Source: Olsenella_K sp051878835
GTDB lineage: Bacteria; Actinomycetota; Coriobacteriia; Coriobacteriales; Atopobiaceae
DNA length: 30,921 nucleotides
Assembly (NCBI GenBank): GCA_051878835.1
Contig: JBJEKW010000092.1
Coordinates: 1 to 30,921 of the forward strand
Direction of reading: 5' to 3'
Within the stretch, counting starts at the first letter, position 1; the number at the start of each line of letters is the position of its first letter. Below the pieces are notes generated by a model that did not search any database, was not told where the DNA came from, and saw nothing but the letters and a program-made list of their open reading frames with translations. Positions 7,559 to 16,522 of this stretch are shown here, in pieces. A program made the position numbers and the translations under genes.

Positions 7559-8803
7559 TCAACGCAGCCTTCTGATGTGAAAGCCCTCCCCCGCCAGCTC
7601 GAAGCGCTCGCCCATGCTCAGACGGGCGCTTTCGTTTGGCCCCAGCTCGTGGCCGCGCACGGTGGTCCCGTTCGCGGAGCCCAGGTCGCACACGACGCAG
7701 GAGTCCTTCTCGCACACGACGGTCGCCTGCCTGCGGCTGATGTCGGGATTGCCCAGGATCTGCACCGAGCAGGATGGCGACCTGCCCAGCGTCAGCGGCT
7801 CGTCCGCGGCAAGCGGGTACGTCCGCCCAGTGGCCTCGCGCACCAGCTCGAACTTCTCGTTGTCCCCCTCGTCGTCCGCATCGTCCGCCGCGGCCACACC
7901 CGTCCCCGGATTCCCGCCGGGCTCCTCGCCGGCTCTCTCGTCGGGAATGTCGTAGAGTTCGGGCTCTTCTTCCCCCACCTCGTCGGACGCAGCCACCCCG
8001 CCAGGCCCCTGCGGCGCATCGCCCCGGAGGCTTGCCTGTCGCACAGACGCGGCGCGCGCGGGCACGGCGCGCATGGACTCGGCAGTCGCAGCTTCAGCCC
8101 CAGTTGGCGCCGCACCGCTTCCATTCGGCCAAGACGCGCTCGACGCGGAGTTCGCCGCCCAGCCAGCGGTGCCTTCATGGCACACGGATTGGCCCAACGT
8201 CACGATTCTGGGACGCCGCAGCGTTCGCGTGACCACCCCGAACTCGGCACCCAGGAAGTCGCAGTACTCCTCCAGGTCGAACGTCTCGCGGGAAGCGTGC
8301 CAATCCTCCAGGTCGCGGCTGATGGCCACGTCGTCCTCCAGCGTGAAGCGCAGGCCGCGGGCGCCGGCAAGGTATCCCACCAGACCCAGCAGGGTCCAGC
8401 GGCTGGCAGGAGCCCCTCCCACCAGCGGGACCAGCGCAAAGTGCAGCACGCCGTCCAACGTGGCAAACACGTCCCCCGCGTCCAGGAGGAGCCCCTCGCA
8501 GCCCATGCCTATGGTGTCGCAGACGCCGGCCACCTCAGCCACGGACGCCAGCATGCGCTCGTATTGCTGGTGGCTGACCGCGTCCTTGCGGACGAACCTC
8601 CTCAGGGGCATCATGCCGGTCACCTCGTAGCGCACCGCATATGTCCCGTCGTCTCGGCGGCTGACGTCGGGTACCAGGAGCGCCCGGTGACGCACGTCCG
8701 CCACCAGGGCAATCCTCTGGACGTCAGGCACCTCATGGGGGCCAGGTCTCAGCTCGAGCCAGCTACGGCGGTTCGAGCGGTCCCTCGCTACGTGCGTCCG
8801 CAT
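7559..8803 (-). CDS. DUF6382-FHA phosphothreonine-binding protein
   Basis: This 414-aa cytoplasmic protein probably reads phosphothreonine marks set by the neighbouring kinase. Residues about 55-200 resemble DUF6382 (YEVTGMMPLRRF, then a long amphipathic stretch ending LHFALVPLVGG), a domain I associate with FHA proteins of Firmicutes and Coriobacteria. Residues about 210-315 are an Ala/Glu/Asp-rich linker. An FHA domain fills the last ~95 residues: TLGRSPSC, DISRRQATVV, LGSANGTTV. The GR, SR and NG ligand-loop residues are present, but the usual His of SRxHA is Gln. I chose ATG 8803 because GAGGGGAGG lies just upstream; the frame is open 45 codons further. It is the last gene of the five-gene run, 50 bp after the Ig-repeat protein. 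No membrane segment is visible. Confidence 0.88.
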   Translation of the reverse strand: MRTHVARDRSNRRSWLELRPGPHEVPDVQRIALVADVRHRALLVPDVSRRDDGTYAVRYEVTGMMPLRRFVRKDAVSHQQYERMLASVAEVAGVCDTIGMGCEGLLLDAGDVFATLDGVLHFALVPLVGGAPASRWTLLGLVGYLAGARGLRFTLEDDVAISRDLEDWHASRETFDLEEYCDFLGAEFGVVTRTLRRPRIVTLGQSVCHEGTAGWAANSASSASWPNGSGAAPTGAEAATAESMRAVPARAASVRQASLRGDAPQGPGGVAASDEVGEEEPELYDIPDERAGEEPGGNPGTGVAAADDADDEGDNEKFELVREATGRTYPLAADEPLTLGRSPSCSVQILGNPDISRRQATVVCEKDSCVVCDLGSANGTTVRGHELGPNESARLSMGERFELAGEGFHIRRLR

Positions 8804-8853
8804 GGGCCTCCCCTCGCGCGCATGGCTTGCCGGCATGTATCTCTGCGGCGATT

Positions 8854-11800
8854 CTATCCCATGTGCCCACGCCCCAGCCTCCTCTTTGCCGTCGCAAGCG
8901 CCACCAGCAGCGTTCCCGCCGCTCCCGCAGCCACCCACCCCAACCAGGAGGGCATCGTCCGCTTCTGCGCGTCGCCCCCGCGAGCCGCATCCCCACCATC
9001 CAGGATTGCTGACACCAGTCCGCCACCCCGCCTCTGCACCCTGAAGCCCGACACCTTGCAGGTGGCCTCGTTTCCCGCCTCGTCCGTGGCCACGACCACA
9101 AGCTCTCTGTCCTTGGCCTCCTTCGCAGGCACCGCCATGCGAAGATGGCCGGGGGCCACCGTCTCCAGCGAAGCCTCCTCGCCATCCAGGGTCGCCCTCA
9201 CGCTTTGGACGCCCTCCTCGTCGGCCACCTCGATGTCTACGGTGGCGGAGTCACCCCGCACCACCTCGCCGTCGCTCACGCCGGAGCACCGCAGCTTCGG
9301 CAGCGTGGTGTCCAGCACGAAGGCAACCTCGAGCCCCATGGCACCGTCTTGCCCCGACACGCTGAGGTTTGCGTTTCCCGCGCGGTCGTAGGACCCCACC
9401 GCCACGCGGTACGTGCCGTCCTGTCGGAAGTTCTCCCTTGGTATGCGATACGTCGCCACCGACCAACCCCTCTGGTCTTTGGCGTCCTCCAGCACGTAGC
9501 ACCCCTCCCGCGCCACGGCAGAGCGCTCGAGCTCACGGGTCCGCAGGCCCTCGGTCAGCCTGACCGTCCTCCTGCCAGGCTCGGCACCACAGACGTTTAT
9601 CTCGCGCACGCTGACGTCGCGAGCCGACCTGAGGTGAGGCATGCCACGCATCAGGTCTCCGTCCAGGACCTCGAAGGTGGACCCATGCCGATTCAGCGAG
9701 AAGCGCGTCTGGCTTTGGGACGTGTTTCCCGCCACGTCCGCAGCCCGGGCGACAAGCGTGTAGACGTCGTCGTGCTCACGGTCGCAGGGCAGCTGCGGAA
9801 GCTCCGCAATGGCCACTCCACCCTCCCAGCGCACCGGCAGCTCGACGGTCTCTCCGCTGCCCCTGGCCAGGCTCACCTGCGGGGAGTCTGGGTCCAGACC
9901 ATACGCGTCGCTCAGGCGCACCCATCCCTCGACGGGGCCCGCGTAGGCATGCTGGTCCTCTACCCCTCCCACCACGATGGACGGCGGCGTGCCGTCAGTT
10001 TGAAACTCTCTCATCTTGAACGCCTCCGACGCATTCCCGGCACGGTCGGAGGCACGGACACACAGATGGTGCTCGCCATCGCCACCAAAGGTCACGCGCA
10101 ACACGTGCTCGTCTCCAGAGCCGGACCACGTTCCAGGGTTACCGTCTGTGTCCAGGCTCACCAACGACTCGTCGAAGTTCTTCTCGACCACGTGCACGTC
10201 CACGCGCACGGGACCCCGACAGGTGCCCCGGGGCTCCCCGTCGGGATAGGTGGTGAAAACCCTGGGCGGCGTGCCGTCGACAACGAAGTCGGGCAGGCTG
10301 GCGACCCCCACGTTGCCGGCAAGATCCTCCAGCCGGGCGGCCACCCCATAGCAGCCGTCCTCCCGCAGCGTGCACATCGCAAGCCATCCGGTACCGTCCG
10401 GCACCAGGTCGCGCACCCGCACGACCTCCCTCTCCGAGCCGTCGAGCTCAGCGGTTGCGTCGTCGGCGCTTCCAGCCCCTGACAGCCGACGGATGCTGAG
10501 GACCTCCTGCTGGGAATCCAGGCTCCTCAGCAGCTCCATGGAGGACTCGCTCACCCGCAGGCGCACGGTCTGCGGGCTGCCGACGATGCCACGGGGACCA
10601 TCCAGGGACAGTGCCGGCGGCGTCCCGTCCACCATGACCGTGGGACTATTCGCCTGGTCCGTCGACATGCCCGCCGCACGCAGCAGGAGCCTCCACAGCA
10701 TCTCGGAGGACCGATTGCCCACCGCGTCGGTGGCACAAAGGCTTGCCCCGTCACCCAACCGCGCGCCATCGGGCAAGAAGACCTCCCACTGCCGCCGCCC
10801 GGCGTCACCGGACGACTTGCTGTCGAGGGTCACCCCGTCGCCGGCACCAACCAGGCTCACCCGACCCAGGGCGACTTTGTCCCTGACATCGACGGTCAGT
10901 CGCGCGCCGGCAGACCGCACCAGCAGCAGGTCACGCCCCACCAGCCTGGTCTGCGCACCCGCCATGCCGACGTCCGCGAACGACGGAGCCTCAGAGTCCA
11001 CGACGATGCCATCCAGCTGCAGGGGCACGGCCTGGTTCCCGAACGAATCGGCCGCATGGACGCGAAGGTCGTGCATGCCCGGGCCCAGCCTGACCTCAAG
11101 CACGTGACGGGTGCCCTGTTCGGACCATTCGCCAACCTGTCCCGTGGTGTACAGCTGCACCAGCGATGGATCGAAGTGCTGCTCGTCCACGGCAACCTGA
11201 GCCACCACGGGAACAGCGAAGCTCATGGCACCCGCAGAAGACGAGACGCCGGTTTTCGGCCCCACCGGCTGCCCGTCCGCCAGGGCAAACGTCACGGACA
11301 GCGCCGGTGACGTCCGGTCCACCTCGAAGGCTGCCTGCTCCTCGTCCGACTCCCGCCCGGCAAGGTCTTGCAGGGAAGACCGCACGACGTAGCTGCCATC
11401 GCCCGACGCGACGTAGCCGCCCTCCATCCGCCTATCCTTCTGTTCCTGCATAGACCCCAGGCTCACGGACTCCACGGACTCGTTTCCCCACGGGTCCACG
11501 CGCTGCACGCTGAGCACCTGGCGTTCCGGGCACAGCGCGGCAAGCTCGCGCAGCCTGTCGTCCGACACGCGCACCCCCACCTGCACTGGCTCGTTCGAGC
11601 GCCAGCCGTCTGCCCACCCCTCAGGCAACAGTAGCCGCGCCTGCGGCGCCTCTCGGTCGACGACCACGCTGGAGGGATGCACCGTCCGGACAACGCCATC
11701 CCCGTCAGTCCAGCACACCGGCGTGCACGCGACGTCGCTGCCCCTGACGTCCAGCACCTCTCCACGTGGGCCCATGTTCCAAACGCGCTCGTTTCCGGCA

Positions 11801-12609
11801 AGGTCGCGCAGGCGCAGGGACATCTCACGGGTGAGGCCCTCCGCCGGGAGCTCGTATGTCAGCTCGGAGTCCGTTGCGCCCTGCTGCAGCGGCAGGGCTG
11901 CCAGCGTCAAACCGTCCTCGTCCACGAGCTCGGCTTCGGACAGCCCCTGCGCGTCCGTCACGTGCAGCCGCAGCCTGGGGGCATCGGTCCCCTCGGAACC
12001 CACGGCCACGATGCCTCCCTCCTCCGACACGTCGGACGCGGGCGGATACCACTCCATGTGGTCGGCCTCCAGCGAGGCCAGCTGAACCTGCGGGGCGGTC
12101 AGGTCGACCCAGAACCTTGGCAGCCCCTCCACCTGCATGGCGTTGCTGGCAAAGCGACCGGCGAGATCGTACGCGCTGATCACGGGATACGCGTACGGAC
12201 CGCCCTCCAGATAGGAGTTCTGGGCACGCCACGCGGCCCCATCCTCGCTCCACGTGACCCTTCTGCCGTCCACCAGGGTATCCAGCAGGTCCAACCCGTC
12301 GGCATGGACCTCCAGCGTGGCATGAGTCACGGCCGAGAACCGCAGGGACCCGTCGAATGCACGCAGGGGCACACGGTCGAAGCGCGTCTGGTCCACCCGC
12401 GGGGCACCCGGCCAGCCCGTCGATGCGCCGTCGCGCTGGGCCGCCCCCGCAGGTGCGGTCCACAGGACCACCACGACGAGGCATGCCGCGGCCGTCCCGA
12501 TTCTCCGTACGGCACCCCTGCGTCCGGTGCACGCGCGCGACCTGCGCCTCCTTCGCCCACCTTTGGCATCCGTCCGAGGCACGCCCTGAGTACTGCTCTT
12601 CTTGCCCAT
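8854..12609 (-). CDS. Large single-pass membrane protein with about nine Ig-like repeats
   Basis: This 1251-aa protein has a very basic N-terminus (residues 1-36), then a hydrophobic signal core (37-55, ACLVVVVLW) and an AGA-type cleavage region. A C-terminal transmembrane helix (about 1220-1241) precedes a short tail, KRRLGRGHMG. The ectodomain is built of 100-150-residue modules. Each tends to end in D-x-A/F/V-G-N (DLAGNE, DSFGNQ, DRAGNA, DEAGNE) and the next begins with VD-xxx-P (near 168, 317, 430, 537, 660, 777, 871, 1099), the grammar of bacterial Ig-like/cadherin-like repeats. Topology should be outside ectodomain and inside tail. The tail has no Ser or Thr, so it is an unlikely target of the adjacent kinase. 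A G-rich ribosome site precedes the start. The gene lies between kinase and FHA genes. A sensor, scaffold or adhesin role is possible; I do not recognise a named family. Confidence 0.85.
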   Translation of the reverse strand: MGKKSSTQGVPRTDAKGGRRRRRSRACTGRRGAVRRIGTAAACLVVVVLWTAPAGAAQRDGASTGWPGAPRVDQTRFDRVPLRAFDGSLRFSAVTHATLEVHADGLDLLDTLVDGRRVTWSEDGAAWRAQNSYLEGGPYAYPVISAYDLAGRFASNAMQVEGLPRFWVDLTAPQVQLASLEADHMEWYPPASDVSEEGGIVAVGSEGTDAPRLRLHVTDAQGLSEAELVDEDGLTLAALPLQQGATDSELTYELPAEGLTREMSLRLRDLAGNERVWNMGPRGEVLDVRGSDVACTPVCWTDGDGVVRTVHPSSVVVDREAPQARLLLPEGWADGWRSNEPVQVGVRVSDDRLRELAALCPERQVLSVQRVDPWGNESVESVSLGSMQEQKDRRMEGGYVASGDGSYVVRSSLQDLAGRESDEEQAAFEVDRTSPALSVTFALADGQPVGPKTGVSSSAGAMSFAVPVVAQVAVDEQHFDPSLVQLYTTGQVGEWSEQGTRHVLEVRLGPGMHDLRVHAADSFGNQAVPLQLDGIVVDSEAPSFADVGMAGAQTRLVGRDLLLVRSAGARLTVDVRDKVALGRVSLVGAGDGVTLDSKSSGDAGRRQWEVFLPDGARLGDGASLCATDAVGNRSSEMLWRLLLRAAGMSTDQANSPTVMVDGTPPALSLDGPRGIVGSPQTVRLRVSESSMELLRSLDSQQEVLSIRRLSGAGSADDATAELDGSEREVVRVRDLVPDGTGWLAMCTLREDGCYGVAARLEDLAGNVGVASLPDFVVDGTPPRVFTTYPDGEPRGTCRGPVRVDVHVVEKNFDESLVSLDTDGNPGTWSGSGDEHVLRVTFGGDGEHHLCVRASDRAGNASEAFKMREFQTDGTPPSIVVGGVEDQHAYAGPVEGWVRLSDAYGLDPDSPQVSLARGSGETVELPVRWEGGVAIAELPQLPCDREHDDVYTLVARAADVAGNTSQSQTRFSLNRHGSTFEVLDGDLMRGMPHLRSARDVSVREINVCGAEPGRRTVRLTEGLRTRELERSAVAREGCYVLEDAKDQRGWSVATYRIPRENFRQDGTYRVAVGSYDRAGNANLSVSGQDGAMGLEVAFVLDTTLPKLRCSGVSDGEVVRGDSATVDIEVADEEGVQSVRATLDGEEASLETVAPGHLRMAVPAKEAKDRELVVVATDEAGNEATCKVSGFRVQRRGGGLVSAILDGGDAARGGDAQKRTMPSWLGWVAAGAAGTLLVALATAKRRLGRGHMG

Positions 12610-12645
12610 CCGAACCGCCCCCCCCTGTCTGAGTCCTCCACCGGC

Positions 12646-14487
12646 CTAGGTGGAGGCCCTGCCTTGGCTCTTGTCTGCGCCCGCTGCGAGGTCTACGCAG
12701 CCCTTTGCCTCGTCCCGCATGGACTCGACCTCCTCCGCCATCTCCCGCTCCAGCCGCTCATCCTCCGTTCGCCCGTCCGAGCGAGCCCTCTGCACGACAC
12801 CCTCCACGCGGTCCAGGAGCTCCAGCATCTGGCCGCGCGAGATTCCCGCGCTCACCAGCCCCGCCGCCGTAGTGGGGCTGGACAGCATGCGCACGGCCTG
12901 AAGGCACACCCGAAGGCCCAGCTGAGCCGGCACTGACTCGTCGTCCATCGCACGGCACAACGCCTCCCAGTAGTCCCGGTACACCTGTCCCTCGTCACCC
13001 GCACGCTCGCCCAGCGCCAGGTCGCGGTCGATGCCGCAGATGGTGACCAGGCACGCCAACTCCGCCGCTTCGGGCGTCTGGCCCGCTCCGCCCTCGCTGG
13101 CCCCCAGCAGCCCATAGGCTGCCTCGTACCACACTGAAGCGCTGGCGCCCCTGCGGAGCTCGTCGGAGTCCTCCCCGTACACGAAGTACAACGTCCCCAC
13201 GTCCACGCACAGCTGCGCGTAGTCATCCCACCGCCTCATCTGCGCGGCATTCCGGCTGGCGACCTCCTCCCATCGCCTGGCCTCGGCATCCGAGAAGCGC
13301 GCGTCCGCCCGATACACCCTGCGAATAAGGAGCTGGTAGGCCCTGGGGTCCTGCGGCCTAGTAGCAATGGCCTCCAGGCACGCCCGCTCCGCCTCTGATG
13401 GGGTGCTGTCACCCGAGATGGCACTTGCCGTCTCCGCGGTGGCCAGCAGGTCAGAAAACGCCTGGTCCTGCATGCGCGCGTGCAGGACGGCACCCAGGGC
13501 AGCCGTGACGCATGCCACTGCGATGAGCCCCAGCATCGCGGGCCTGACCGCCCACGTGGCACAGGCCCAGGGCAGGCCGTGGTTGCCCAATGCCCTCCGA
13601 GCACGCCCCTTCGTTCGCGCCGCCGACGCCCCATGGCCTCCGCCCGGCAAAGCCGTTGGAACGCCACCCCCGCCACGCGACCCGCCACGCCGAAGTGGAG
13701 TCTGTTGGGCCCTCAGAAGCTCGTCTTTCATCTGGGTGCAGGTCTGGTATCGGTCGCGCGGCTCTGCTGCCGTGGCCTTGCGCACGACATGCGATAGCTG
13801 CGCGCTCACGCCGGGAAGCCCCCGACCGTAGGATTGCGGCTCCAGTCGCGACGGCGGGCTGCCGCACAGCAGAAAGCACAGCGTGGCCCCAAGCGCGTAG
13901 ACGTCGGTGCGTGCGTCACAGATGCCCCCGGGCCTGAACTGCTCGGGCGCCGCATAGCCCGCCGTCCCCAATGTCGCCGTGGAGGAGCCGGCCTGGGTCC
14001 CGCCCAGGGCGATGCCGAAGTCGATGAGCTTGGCCCTACCCGTCCGCTGCACGACCACGTTGGACGGCTTCACGTCGCGATGGACCACTGGCGGCGTCCG
14101 TTCGTGCAGGTACCCCAGCACGTCGCACAGCTGGGTGGCAATGGAGCACGCATCGGGCGCGTCCAGGGGGCGTCCGCGCTCCCGCACCAGCGCAGCCAGG
14201 GTGGTCCCCCGCACCAGGTCCATCACCAGGTAGACGGAGCTGCCGTCCTGCAAGACGTCGACCACGCGGGGCAGGGCGGGGTGCTCCAGCTCGCGCAGGA
14301 TGCGGGCCTCCCCCAGAAGCGCCTGGCGAAACGTGCCGTCGGGGTCGTCCGCCACATCCACCTGCTTTGCCGCCCACACGACGTCCAGCCGAAGGTCCCT
14401 GGCCAGCCACACCCTGGACATGCCGCCTTGCCCCAGCAGGGACTCCAGTCGGTACCTCCCGTCCAAAATGTCGCCAGGTCGAGCCAT
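12646..14487 (-). CDS. Membrane-anchored Hanks-type Ser/Thr protein kinase without PASTA domains
   Basis: This 613-aa protein has a complete kinase domain in residues about 10-260: glycine loop GQGGMSRVW, ATP lysine K41, helix-C glutamate E60, HRDVKPSN (D139), DFG (D157), APE-type YAAPEQF and DVYALG. All catalytic residues are present, so it should be active. A basic Gly-rich juxtamembrane stretch (262-312) leads to one transmembrane helix near 316-336. The remaining ~275 residues are outside and mostly helical with TPR-like spacing. No PASTA repeats are seen, so it is unlike the peptidoglycan-sensing PknB/PrkC class. ATG 14487 follows GGAGG. The PP2C gene lies 112 bp upstream and the Ig-repeat gene starts 36 bp downstream, indicating co-transcription. 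Confidence 0.94.
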   Translation of the reverse strand: MARPGDILDGRYRLESLLGQGGMSRVWLARDLRLDVVWAAKQVDVADDPDGTFRQALLGEARILRELEHPALPRVVDVLQDGSSVYLVMDLVRGTTLAALVRERGRPLDAPDACSIATQLCDVLGYLHERTPPVVHRDVKPSNVVVQRTGRAKLIDFGIALGGTQAGSSTATLGTAGYAAPEQFRPGGICDARTDVYALGATLCFLLCGSPPSRLEPQSYGRGLPGVSAQLSHVVRKATAAEPRDRYQTCTQMKDELLRAQQTPLRRGGSRGGGGVPTALPGGGHGASAARTKGRARRALGNHGLPWACATWAVRPAMLGLIAVACVTAALGAVLHARMQDQAFSDLLATAETASAISGDSTPSEAERACLEAIATRPQDPRAYQLLIRRVYRADARFSDAEARRWEEVASRNAAQMRRWDDYAQLCVDVGTLYFVYGEDSDELRRGASASVWYEAAYGLLGASEGGAGQTPEAAELACLVTICGIDRDLALGERAGDEGQVYRDYWEALCRAMDDESVPAQLGLRVCLQAVRMLSSPTTAAGLVSAGISRGQMLELLDRVEGVVQRARSDGRTEDERLEREMAEEVESMRDEAKGCVDLAAGADKSQGRAST

Positions 14488-14599
14488 GGCCGCCTCCGTA
14501 GGAAGCTGTCTTCCGCACGTGCCTATGCCGTTTTCGATCTATTTGACCGGACACCCGCTGCGGCATGCCCACAGCGCATGCCATGGAGGCCGGGAAATC

Positions 14600-15520
14600 C
14601 TAGTCCAGGGGAATCCCGCGTCTGGCCCTGTCCAGCCTCGCCGTGGCATTGGGGTCGTTTCGCTCCGCCAGCTCTGCGGTGCCATCCCTCAGGCAGCGCG
14701 GGCGCAGCGGGTCCGGGCCAGCGGCGGGATTCCCGCCGTCTGGGCCCAGCACGGCCACGGTGATGTTGTCGGTCTCGCCCTGCGCTATGTCGTCCTGCAC
14801 CAGGTCCTGGCAGGCATCCTTGAGCCTGCCTTCGCCTGCCAGCCGCAGAGGGGTGAACCTCTGGCTGATGCCCTCGAGTCCCTGCTGGTGCCACGCACCG
14901 TCGCAGCAGACCACAAACAGATCGCCCGGAGCGTACGTGCCGCCATACAGCGTGGGCGAGATGGTGGGCTGCGTGCCTATGGCCTGCAGGAGGACGCTTC
15001 GACCTGGATGGCTTGCCAGCTGGGCGGTCGTTATCCTTCCCGCGGCAAGGTCGCGCTGGGCGACCGTCTGGTCCTGCGTCAGCTGCACCGTCTGGTCCTG
15101 TCCCACCAGATAGGCGCGGGTGTCTCCCACGTGCACCACGAGATAGCGGCCGTCGCAGCAGACGACCGCGGTCAGCGTGGTGCCCAGCATGGCCTCCGAG
15201 TTCTCGCCATGCCTCCAGATGCCCTCGTTCGCGCGCTCGACCAGACGCTCCAGGGACGACCGCGCGCTGGCGGGGTCAAAGCCACCCGTCCTCTGCGCGG
15301 ATTCCGCCACGATGCCGGGCAGGCGTTCGGAGAACCACCTCATCAGCATGCGCGCCACCGTGGAGCTGGCCAGCTCTCCGGCGGCCAGGCCGCCGACGCC
15401 GTCGCACACGGCCACCATGCTTACCTCGCCCACCGAGGTCCTCGCCACCCTGAGGCAGTGAGCGTCCTGGTTCGTGGGCCTGCGTATGCCCCTGTCGGTG
15501 CTGCTGGCTATTCTGGTCAT
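14600..15520 (-). CDS. PP2C-family (PPM) Ser/Thr protein phosphatase
   Basis: This 306-aa soluble metal-dependent phosphatase probably reverses the action of the neighbouring kinase. Hallmarks appear in order: RxxNQDAH near residue 19, the metal-binding AVCDGVGG at D40, VHVGDTRAY near 131-137, VVCCDGAW with D207, and DNITV at D251. All acidic metal ligands are therefore present. The catalytic fold ends by about 260; the last ~45 residues are a Pro/Arg-rich tail. The ATG directly abuts the nudC stop codon, with GGAGG 8 nt upstream inside the end of nudC, so the two are co-transcribed and probably coupled. A 7-bp inverted repeat (14562-14582) lies just after the stop without a U-tract, so read-through into the kinase gene is likely. 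Confidence 0.94.
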   Translation of the reverse strand: MTRIASSTDRGIRRPTNQDAHCLRVARTSVGEVSMVAVCDGVGGLAAGELASSTVARMLMRWFSERLPGIVAESAQRTGGFDPASARSSLERLVERANEGIWRHGENSEAMLGTTLTAVVCCDGRYLVVHVGDTRAYLVGQDQTVQLTQDQTVAQRDLAAGRITTAQLASHPGRSVLLQAIGTQPTISPTLYGGTYAPGDLFVVCCDGAWHQQGLEGISQRFTPLRLAGEGRLKDACQDLVQDDIAQGETDNITVAVLGPDGGNPAAGPDPLRPRCLRDGTAELAERNDPNATARLDRARRGIPLD

Positions 15521-16357
15521 CTAGAACGCCTCCGGATGCCTCTTGAAGAAGCCGATCATCTCTTCGGTCAGGCTGACCGGGTCGTCGGGCATGTCGGGGA
15601 CGTCCTCCCTCGACAGCCAGACCCCCAGCCCAAGCTCGTCGTGGTCCAGCCGGATGGTGGGGTCACCGTCCAGCCTGCAGAAGAATCCCGCCAGGATGGA
15701 GGACGAGAAGGGCCATGGCTGGTCCTTGTAGTACCACAGGTCGCGTATGTGCACGCCGACCTCCTCCATGACCTCGCGATGGCAGGTCTCCTCCAGGGTC
15801 TCGCCCACCTCGTTGAACCCGGCCACCAGGCTGAGGTGGCTCACCTTCCGATGGGCATAGCGCGTCATCAGCAGCCTGTCGCCGTCCACCACGCCACAGA
15901 TGACCGCGGGCTGGATCTTCGGGTAGATGACCCTGCCACACTCGGGACACACGATCTCACGCGTCCACGGGGCGCGCTCGGTCCTGGTGCCGCATCTGCC
16001 GCAGAATCGGTTGTCCGCGTACCACAGGTTCAGCTGCCGGCCCACGGCGCATGCGTAGGCACGCCATCCAGGCTCCATGGCGCGCACGTCCCGCACGCCC
16101 ACAAGCTCGAAGCCCGCGGGCAGGGAGAGCGAGGAGTCCTCCATCAGGTAGTAGCGCTCCTCGTCCACGCGGAACGCATACGTGCACATCTCGTCATCCA
16201 GGCTCCCCCACTGGGATGCCCGAGGCAGCTCCAGGACTCCCCCGCTCACGGACGCGACGACCTTGCCGTCCCTGTACGCCAGCGTGAGGTCGTCGCCCCC
16301 GATGGGGCGCGGCTCGTACTGGTTGTGGAACGTGTGTCCTCCGATGTCCTGAATCAC
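15521..16357 (-). CDS. nudC: NADH pyrophosphatase / NAD-decapping Nudix hydrolase
   Basis: This 278-aa Nudix hydrolase cleaves NAD(H) to NMN(H) and AMP, and NudC enzymes also remove NAD caps from RNA. A zinc ribbon of two CxxC pairs (CGRC, CPEC) is followed by a perfect Nudix box (G-x5-E-x7-REVMEEVGV) and the NADH-specific signature DQPWPFSSS, close to the SQPWPFPxS of the family. I chose GTG 16357 because GAGGAGG lies 4 nt upstream. Longer frames (ATG 16390 or 16468) lack a ribosome site, and the longest overlaps the trp terminator. The length is close to E. coli NudC (257 aa). It is the first gene of the kinase/phosphatase run. Its role there is unclear; it may only share a promoter. Confidence 0.93.
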   Translation of the reverse strand: MIQDIGGHTFHNQYEPRPIGGDDLTLAYRDGKVVASVSGGVLELPRASQWGSLDDEMCTYAFRVDEERYYLMEDSSLSLPAGFELVGVRDVRAMEPGWRAYACAVGRQLNLWYADNRFCGRCGTRTERAPWTREIVCPECGRVIYPKIQPAVICGVVDGDRLLMTRYAHRKVSHLSLVAGFNEVGETLEETCHREVMEEVGVHIRDLWYYKDQPWPFSSSILAGFFCRLDGDPTIRLDHDELGLGVWLSREDVPDMPDDPVSLTEEMIGFFKRHPEAF

Positions 16358-16421
16358 GGGTCCTCCTCGACTTGCCGTCGGTTCGGTCATTGTACGAGCA
16401 TCCGGGGACCACATGCCACGC

Positions 16422-16477
16422 GAAAAAACGAATGAGGGGGAACTCGTCATCTGGCAAGCCAGTGGCAAGCTCCCCTC
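16422..16477 (-). terminator. Intrinsic terminator of the trp operon
   Basis: On the minus strand GAGGGGAGCT (from 16477) can pair with AGTTCCCCCTC (to 16434), followed by ATTCG and six T residues. It begins 46 nt after the trpA stop. It separates the trp operon from nudC, which lies on the same strand below it. Confidence 0.8.
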
Positions 16478-16522
16478 TGGGGTTTTGCAATTCTTATATG
16501 TTGAAGCCGTGAAGTTTTACAG

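Noticed and set aside
7553..9391. Plus-strand open frame of 612 codons
   Set aside because: Antisense shadow of the FHA and Ig-repeat genes; no recognisable domain.
14562..14582. Terminator between the PP2C and kinase genes
   Set aside because: A 7-bp inverted repeat without a U-tract within a tight operon; too weak to call.
16358..16468. Upstream starts for nudC (ATG 16390 or 16468)
   Set aside because: No Shine-Dalgarno, and the longest overlaps the trp terminator. GTG 16357 has GAGGAGG at good spacing.
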